Source: Candidatus Galligastranaerophilus intestinavium
GTDB lineage: Bacteria; Cyanobacteriota; Vampirovibrionia; Gastranaerophilales; Gastranaerophilaceae
Length of the DNA stretch: 34,841 bases
Assembly (NCBI GenBank): GCA_018716625.1
Contig: DVJQ01000056.1
Coordinates: 1-34,841 of the forward strand
Direction: 5' to 3'
Shown here: piece after piece, positions 30,462 through 34,841 of the stretch
Position numbering within the stretch: position 1 is the stretch's first letter
Layout: the number at the start of each line of letters is the position of its first letter
Notes under the pieces: generated by a model
Seen by the model: only the letters and a program-made list of their open reading frames with translations
What the model was told of the DNA's origin: nothing
Database searches by the model: none
Program-made: the position numbers and the translations under genes

Positions 30462-31390
30462 TCAACCTCGCCAAAAACAAAAGAGTCATAGTCTTTTGTC
30501 AACTCAAGAACTTTTTTTACATATTTGTGATTTATTACAAGACAAAAACCCACACCCATATTAAAGGTCTTAAATGCTTCATCGTTGCCTGTTAAATCTT
30601 TTAGTTTTTCAAAAAGATAAGTTTGCGGAATTTTACTCCAATCAAGCCCAAGGGTTAAATCATCTCTCACAGCCCTGCTTAAATTAGCCGATATGCCGCC
30701 GCCTGTTATATTTGCGCAAGAATTTAAAAGCTTTTTATTGTGCAATTGCATAACCGTATCATAATATATTCTAACAGGCTTTAAACACTGAATAAAATCC
30801 TCGCAATTGAGCTTTTTATCATTATACAAGCGCCTGATAAGCGAAAAACCGTTAGCATGGACACCGTTTGATTTAAGAGCAATAACAACATCTCCTCTTG
30901 AGGTGTTATTTTTAGACAAAATATCCTCTTTTTTTACAATGCCCAAAAGAAAACCTGCCACGTCAAAATATTTTTTTAAAATTAAATCTCCAAGCTCTGA
31001 GGTTTCCCCGCCCAAAAGGCTGCAATTGTATTTTTTTAATATTTTATTTAATTCTAAAATAAAATTGCTTAACAGAGTTTTATCAAGAGTGTTTGTTGCA
31101 ATGTAGTCAAGAAAAAACAAGGGCTTTGCACCGCAGCAAATTAAATCATTTATATTCATTGCAAAAAGGTCGTTTGCAATTGTTTTTACATCACTGTTTT
31201 CAACAAGCGGAATAATTTTTGTCCCTATGCCGTCGCAACAAGCCGCAAAACAGTAATCCTCAAGCACACTATGCTCGTATAAACCCGCAAAAGAACCTAT
31301 ATTATTTTTTCCTGCCACATCGGCAATAATATTTGTAAATTCATCAGCCTTTTTAATATCTACACCCGCCTCAAGGTAAGTATATTTCAT
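30458..31390 (-). CDS. purM: Phosphoribosylformylglycinamidine cyclo-ligase (AIR synthetase)
   Basis: PurM closes the imidazole ring, step five, using ATP. The 310 residues (usual about 340-350) show YLEAGVDIKKADEF, CCDGIGTKIIPL, IANDLFAMNINDLICCGAKP, FLDYIAT, LLGGETSELGDL, VIALKSNGVHANGFSLIRRL, NITGGGISANLSRAV and FKTFNMGVGFCLV. These correspond to the four conserved regions of the family; the deletion relative to relatives is at the C terminus, after the FNMGVG motif. It overlaps purF and purN by 4 bases each. Confidence 0.95.
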   Translation of the reverse strand: MKYTYLEAGVDIKKADEFTNIIADVAGKNNIGSFAGLYEHSVLEDYCFAACCDGIGTKIIPLVENSDVKTIANDLFAMNINDLICCGAKPLFFLDYIATNTLDKTLLSNFILELNKILKKYNCSLLGGETSELGDLILKKYFDVAGFLLGIVKKEDILSKNNTSRGDVVIALKSNGVHANGFSLIRRLYNDKKLNCEDFIQCLKPVRIYYDTVMQLHNKKLLNSCANITGGGISANLSRAVRDDLTLGLDWSKIPQTYLFEKLKDLTGNDEAFKTFNMGVGFCLVINHKYVKKVLELTKDYDSFVFGEVE

Positions 31391-32763
31391 TTTTCATCCC
31401 CCTTAAAGCACTTTTTGCACCATATATTACCGCAAAAAACATCGCTTAAACGCTCAAGCGGCAAAAACCCTACACTATCCGCACCGATTTGCCTTGCAAT
31501 TTCTACATCGGTTTTATTATAAGAAATAAGTTCCTCTTTTGTCGGTATATCCACCCCCCAAAGACAAGTATTGACAATCTTTGGAGAAACAGAGCGCATA
31601 TGAACCTCTTTTGCACCGCAACTTTTTAAAATTTTTATAATCTCCTTGGATGTAGTACCTCTTACAAGAGAATCATCAATCAATACAACTTTTTTACCCT
31701 CAACAACAGACTTTACGGGGATAAACTTTTCAAGAACATTTTTTGTTCTTTTGTTTTGTTCGGGCTGAATAAAAGAGCGCTCCATCCAGCTATTTCTAAT
31801 CAACCCCAGATGAAAAGGGATTTTAAGCGCCCAAGAATACCCTATTGCACAGGCAAGACCACTATCCATAACAGGTATTGCAACATCAGCTACAAATTTT
31901 TTACTTTCGCACCCCGCAAGAATTTCACCGAGCTTATAGCGAGTATTATATACGCTTTTTGAAAAAATATTTGAAGCCGCGCAAGCAAAATAAATTTGCT
32001 CAAATACACATTGACAAACATTTTTACTTTCTTGTGCTTTTTTTATCTCATAGCCGGATTCGTTTATCTCAACACCGTATGAGGGCAAAATTTCAACGGT
32101 TCTTTTTACGTTTAAACCATAAAAAGCAACGTCCTCGGAAGCCACAAAATCACCCTCCTCGCAGCTTGCAAAAACTAAAGGTCGATAACCGAAGGGGTCG
32201 CGAAACGCCATAATGCGATTTGGCAAATAGAGTAAAATGCAGTATGAACCAAGCGAAAAATTCTCCTCAAGGCATTTTGCAACTTCTTCATAAGTCCAAA
32301 GAGAGGGCTTTTTTTTAAGCGAGAATATAATTCTTTTTAAAATAACCTCAGAATCAGAGGAACTTAAAAAAACCTCGCCTATTCTTTCGAACTTTTCTCT
32401 AATCGCCCTTGCCTCAGACACATTGCCGTTATGTGCAAGCGAAACGTCCTCGCCCATATAGCTGACTTTTAGCGGCTGTATATTTTCTTTTCGAGAATCT
32501 CCAAATGTTGAGTACCTCAGATGTCCTATTCCGAAATTCCCTTTTATTTTTACATTTCTAAGTGCTACGTTTACAAGCCCAAAATCCTTGTGCAGAGTTT
32601 GCTTTTCTCCTCCGCAACAAATTCCTGCCGCCTCTTGCCCTCTGTGCTGCAACTTTAAAAGTGCGCATTTTAAATATGGTGCAATGTCGCCGCATTTACA
32701 GTACCCGCCAAAAATACCGCATTCTTCATTTATTTTGTCGTTTTTAAAATTGTTCAAGAGCAT
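31387..32763 (-). CDS. purF: Amidophosphoribosyltransferase
   Basis: PurF makes phosphoribosylamine from PRPP and glutamine, the committed step. The 458 residues start with a propeptide of 14 residues (NDKINEE) that would be removed to free the nucleophile Cys15 in ECGIFG. Glutaminase motifs follow (LQHRGQEAAGI, GHLRYSTFG, LAHNGN), then DPFGYRPL and the PRPP loop VVLIDDSLVRGTTSKEI. Cysteines at about 252 (CVFEQIYFA), 400 (VNTCLWGVDIPT), 449 and 452 (CKKC) match the [4Fe-4S] ligands of the Bacillus-type enzyme, so this is the Fe-S form. It overlaps the purL end by 20 bases; no ribosome site is visible, which suggests coupling. Confidence 0.95.
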   Translation of the reverse strand: MLLNNFKNDKINEECGIFGGYCKCGDIAPYLKCALLKLQHRGQEAAGICCGGEKQTLHKDFGLVNVALRNVKIKGNFGIGHLRYSTFGDSRKENIQPLKVSYMGEDVSLAHNGNVSEARAIREKFERIGEVFLSSSDSEVILKRIIFSLKKKPSLWTYEEVAKCLEENFSLGSYCILLYLPNRIMAFRDPFGYRPLVFASCEEGDFVASEDVAFYGLNVKRTVEILPSYGVEINESGYEIKKAQESKNVCQCVFEQIYFACAASNIFSKSVYNTRYKLGEILAGCESKKFVADVAIPVMDSGLACAIGYSWALKIPFHLGLIRNSWMERSFIQPEQNKRTKNVLEKFIPVKSVVEGKKVVLIDDSLVRGTTSKEIIKILKSCGAKEVHMRSVSPKIVNTCLWGVDIPTKEELISYNKTDVEIARQIGADSVGFLPLERLSDVFCGNIWCKKCFKGDEK

Positions 32764-34841
32764 TTTTTATTGAATTATTGTAATCTTTTCTCAGTTCATC
32801 CAAGTTAAAACTGTAACCGTCAAACTCTATTTTATCACCAACACACTTTCCCAGATGACAATGAGGAATATTATTTTTAACAAGATAATTTTTCATTTTT
32901 TCAAAATCAACACAAGACACAATATAGCGACCTTCAATCTCGCCAAAAAGGAGTTTTAGCTTTTGCCAATCTTCAAGGATATTTTTAGGCAAAAGACTTC
33001 CGCAAAAACCAATATCTGACCTAAACAATACCTCAAGCAGCGCCCCTAAAATCCCGCCTTTTGAAACATCGCTTGCACCTGAGATGATTTTTTTGTTTAT
33101 CATATCCAAAATCGCGTTTTTAAGCTTTAACTCTAAGTCAACATCAATTTGATCAAGCTTCCCGCAAAGACAATTAAAAAGCACACTTTGATATAAAGAG
33201 GCGCCAACGTTTGACTCAAGAGTTATTTTTTTACCCAAAAGAAAAACTTCTTCATCTTTTTGAAAAATTGCGGAGGTTAAATTTTGCTCGTTCTCACAAT
33301 AACCTAACATACCTATAGTTACAGTGGGGTAAATGCGCCTGTTGTCCTTTTCGTTATAAAATGAAACGTTTCCCGAAACAACAGGAACGCTAAAGTCTTT
33401 TGAAATATCGCAAAGCCCCTCAATTGAGCGAACAAAAGAATATTTTGTATAGTCATTTTTTGGACTTGCAAAGTTTAGACAATTTGTAAAACCCATAGGC
33501 TCAAAGCCTGATGAAATAAGGTTCCTGCAGCTTTCAAGAAAAGTGCTTTTTGCGCCCAAATAAGGGTTTAGCTCGACAAATCTCGGTTTTGAATCCATAC
33601 AAAGACCTATAAAACCATTTTCGATTTTAACAGCTGCAGCACCTGAAATATCAGGCTGCATGTAGGTTCTGCCCCCGACGGCATAATCCCACTGTTCAAA
33701 AAACCATTTTTTAGAGGCAAATTCTTTGCAACTTACAAGTTTTTTTAGCGCGCACTCTAATTTCATATTCTCCCTGCACTCGCACGCATTGATTTTTGGC
33801 TCAACAACCGGTTCAAGGTTATAAAAATACGGTTCGCAAATTACATCCAAAGGAGTGCTGGAGAGTATTTCGCCTCTTTTTTTTATTATGTAATTATTGC
33901 CTAAAAAAGTTTTGCCGATACAGGAAATATCAAGCTCGAACTTTTGTGCAATTTCAAAAATCTTATCCAGCGCATTTTTTTCTACAGCAAAAACCATTCT
34001 CTCTTGAGTTTCACTCAGCAAAATTTGAGCTGCGCTCATATTTTCCGTTGCAAGATGTATTTTATCCAAATCAAGTTCTATAGAGCAGCCACCCTTATAA
34101 GCCATCTCCGAAGTTGAACTCAAAAGCCCTGCCGCACCACAGTCTTGACAAGCAATAACACCGTCAACATTTAAAATTTCAATACACGCCTCAATCAGCT
34201 TTTTTTTAGCAAAAGGATCACCTATTTGCACATGGATTTTTTCTTCTTTGGTGTCTTTTTTTAATTTTTTAGATGCAAAAGCAGCACCACCTACTCCATC
34301 CAAGCCTGTAGCAGAGCCCAAAATAACTATTTCAAGGTTTTCTTTTGCACTTGATAATTTAACCTTATCAACAGGTACAACACCCACAGCCATGACATTT
34401 ACAAGCGGTAAATCTCTGTAACACTCATCAAATATTACCTCTCCGCCTACATTTGCAATACCGCAAGAGTTGCCGTAATCACTTATTCCCCTTGTAACTC
34501 CGTCGATTAAATGTTTTTGTTCCGCACAAAATTTTAAAGAATTTAAAAGTGCAATGGGACGGGCATTTAGCGCAAGTATATCGCGAATTATTCCGCCAAT
34601 ACCCGTTGCTGCACCCTGATAGGGTTCAACCGCACAGGGGTGATTGTGTGATTCGGTTTTGAAAAACACACCTAAATTGCCTATTTTCACCCCGCCTGCA
34701 TTTTCCTGATGAAAAAGCGCACCTTTAAAGTTTAATTTATTAAGCTGCAATTTTGAGTGCAAATATCCGCAATGCTCGCTCCACATTGCGCTAAAAATGT
34801 GCCTTTCAAGCTCATTCATTTTTCTTTTTAAACGTTTTTCA
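32744..34841 (-). CDS. purL: Phosphoribosylformylglycinamidine synthase, PurL subunit (5' end beyond the window)
   Basis: PurL uses ATP and ammonia to convert FGAR to FGAM, step four; the small PurL form works with PurQ and PurS. About 698 residues are visible. The ATG at 34819 is not the true start: the frame stays open to the edge, and the residues before SAMWSEHCGYLHSK (LKRKMNELERHIF) align with the conserved stretch that precedes this motif in PurL, so roughly 40 residues are missing. Other motifs are FKTESHNHPCAVEPYQGAAT, GSATGLDGVGGAAFAS, CQDCGAAGLLSSTSEMA and SGNVSFYNE. The length excludes the large PurL fused to glutaminase, so purQ and purS should be elsewhere. Confidence 0.95.
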   Translation of the reverse strand, partial: EKRLKRKMNELERHIFSAMWSEHCGYLHSKLQLNKLNFKGALFHQENAGGVKIGNLGVFFKTESHNHPCAVEPYQGAATGIGGIIRDILALNARPIALLNSLKFCAEQKHLIDGVTRGISDYGNSCGIANVGGEVIFDECYRDLPLVNVMAVGVVPVDKVKLSSAKENLEIVILGSATGLDGVGGAAFASKKLKKDTKEEKIHVQIGDPFAKKKLIEACIEILNVDGVIACQDCGAAGLLSSTSEMAYKGGCSIELDLDKIHLATENMSAAQILLSETQERMVFAVEKNALDKIFEIAQKFELDISCIGKTFLGNNYIIKKRGEILSSTPLDVICEPYFYNLEPVVEPKINACECRENMKLECALKKLVSCKEFASKKWFFEQWDYAVGGRTYMQPDISGAAAVKIENGFIGLCMDSKPRFVELNPYLGAKSTFLESCRNLISSGFEPMGFTNCLNFASPKNDYTKYSFVRSIEGLCDISKDFSVPVVSGNVSFYNEKDNRRIYPTVTIGMLGYCENEQNLTSAIFQKDEEVFLLGKKITLESNVGASLYQSVLFNCLCGKLDQIDVDLELKLKNAILDMINKKIISGASDVSKGGILGALLEVLFRSDIGFCGSLLPKNILEDWQKLKLLFGEIEGRYIVSCVDFEKMKNYLVKNNIPHCHLGKCVGDKIEFDGYSFNLDELRKDYNNSIKNALEQF

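Overview
The window is AT-rich bacterial DNA with tightly packed genes. No stretch over 300 bases lacks a gene; the longest gap is about 200 bases, at 104-305. I see no rRNA, tRNA, CRISPR array, transposon or phage gene. The gene set suggests a non-photosynthetic relative of Cyanobacteria (Vampirovibrionia/Melainabacteria, probably Gastranaerophilales). A Ycf23/DUF561 protein, a family otherwise known from cyanobacteria and plastids, sits beside a two-membrane envelope (WaaA Kdo transferase, MlaE-type permease), a Firmicutes-like flagellar gene order and a prepilin-like protein. This placement is inference from gene content.

Layout. 1-2.3 kb: the start of a prepilin-like protein (-), an XRE regulator (+), a secreted HtrA-like protease (-) and Ycf23 (+). 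2.3-5.6 kb: a membrane glycosyltransferase-like protein with a cysteine-rich tail (-), then ilvE overlapping an mlaE-type permease (+). 5.7-9.9 kb: a flagellar rod/hook block fliJ-fliK-flgD-flgE (+). 10-15.7 kb: an Orn/Lys/Arg decarboxylase, a PHP phosphoesterase, a response regulator with an HD-GYP domain, and four proteins I cannot name. 15.8-17.1 kb: coaX-dut (+). 17.1-24.1 kb: a minus-strand operon murF-mraY-murD-ftsW-murG-folC that builds peptidoglycan precursors. 24.2-27.6 kb: the divergent unit DUF4127-waaA-dapF (+). 27.7-28.7 kb: rpsF-ssb-rpsR (+). 28.7-34.8 kb: the purine operon purL-purF-purM-purN-purD (-), whose purL runs off the right edge.

How the genes work together. The mur cluster and the DUF4127-waaA-dapF unit diverge from one 69-base gap in which their predicted promoters lie almost on top of each other. 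Together they supply meso-DAP (DapF), UDP-MurNAc-pentapeptide and lipid II (MurF, MurD, MraY, MurG), septal glycan polymerisation (FtsW) and Kdo-lipid A (WaaA). This makes the DUF4127 protein an envelope candidate. The five purine genes are linked by 4-20 base overlaps. Hairpin terminators separate most units.

No wholly new multi-gene system is evident. The best leads are the overlapping divergent promoter, the DUF4127-WaaA coupling, the glycosyltransferase-like protein with a six-cysteine tail, Ycf23 in an apparently non-photosynthetic genome, and the unnamed small proteins at 11.6 kb and 14.7-15.7 kb.
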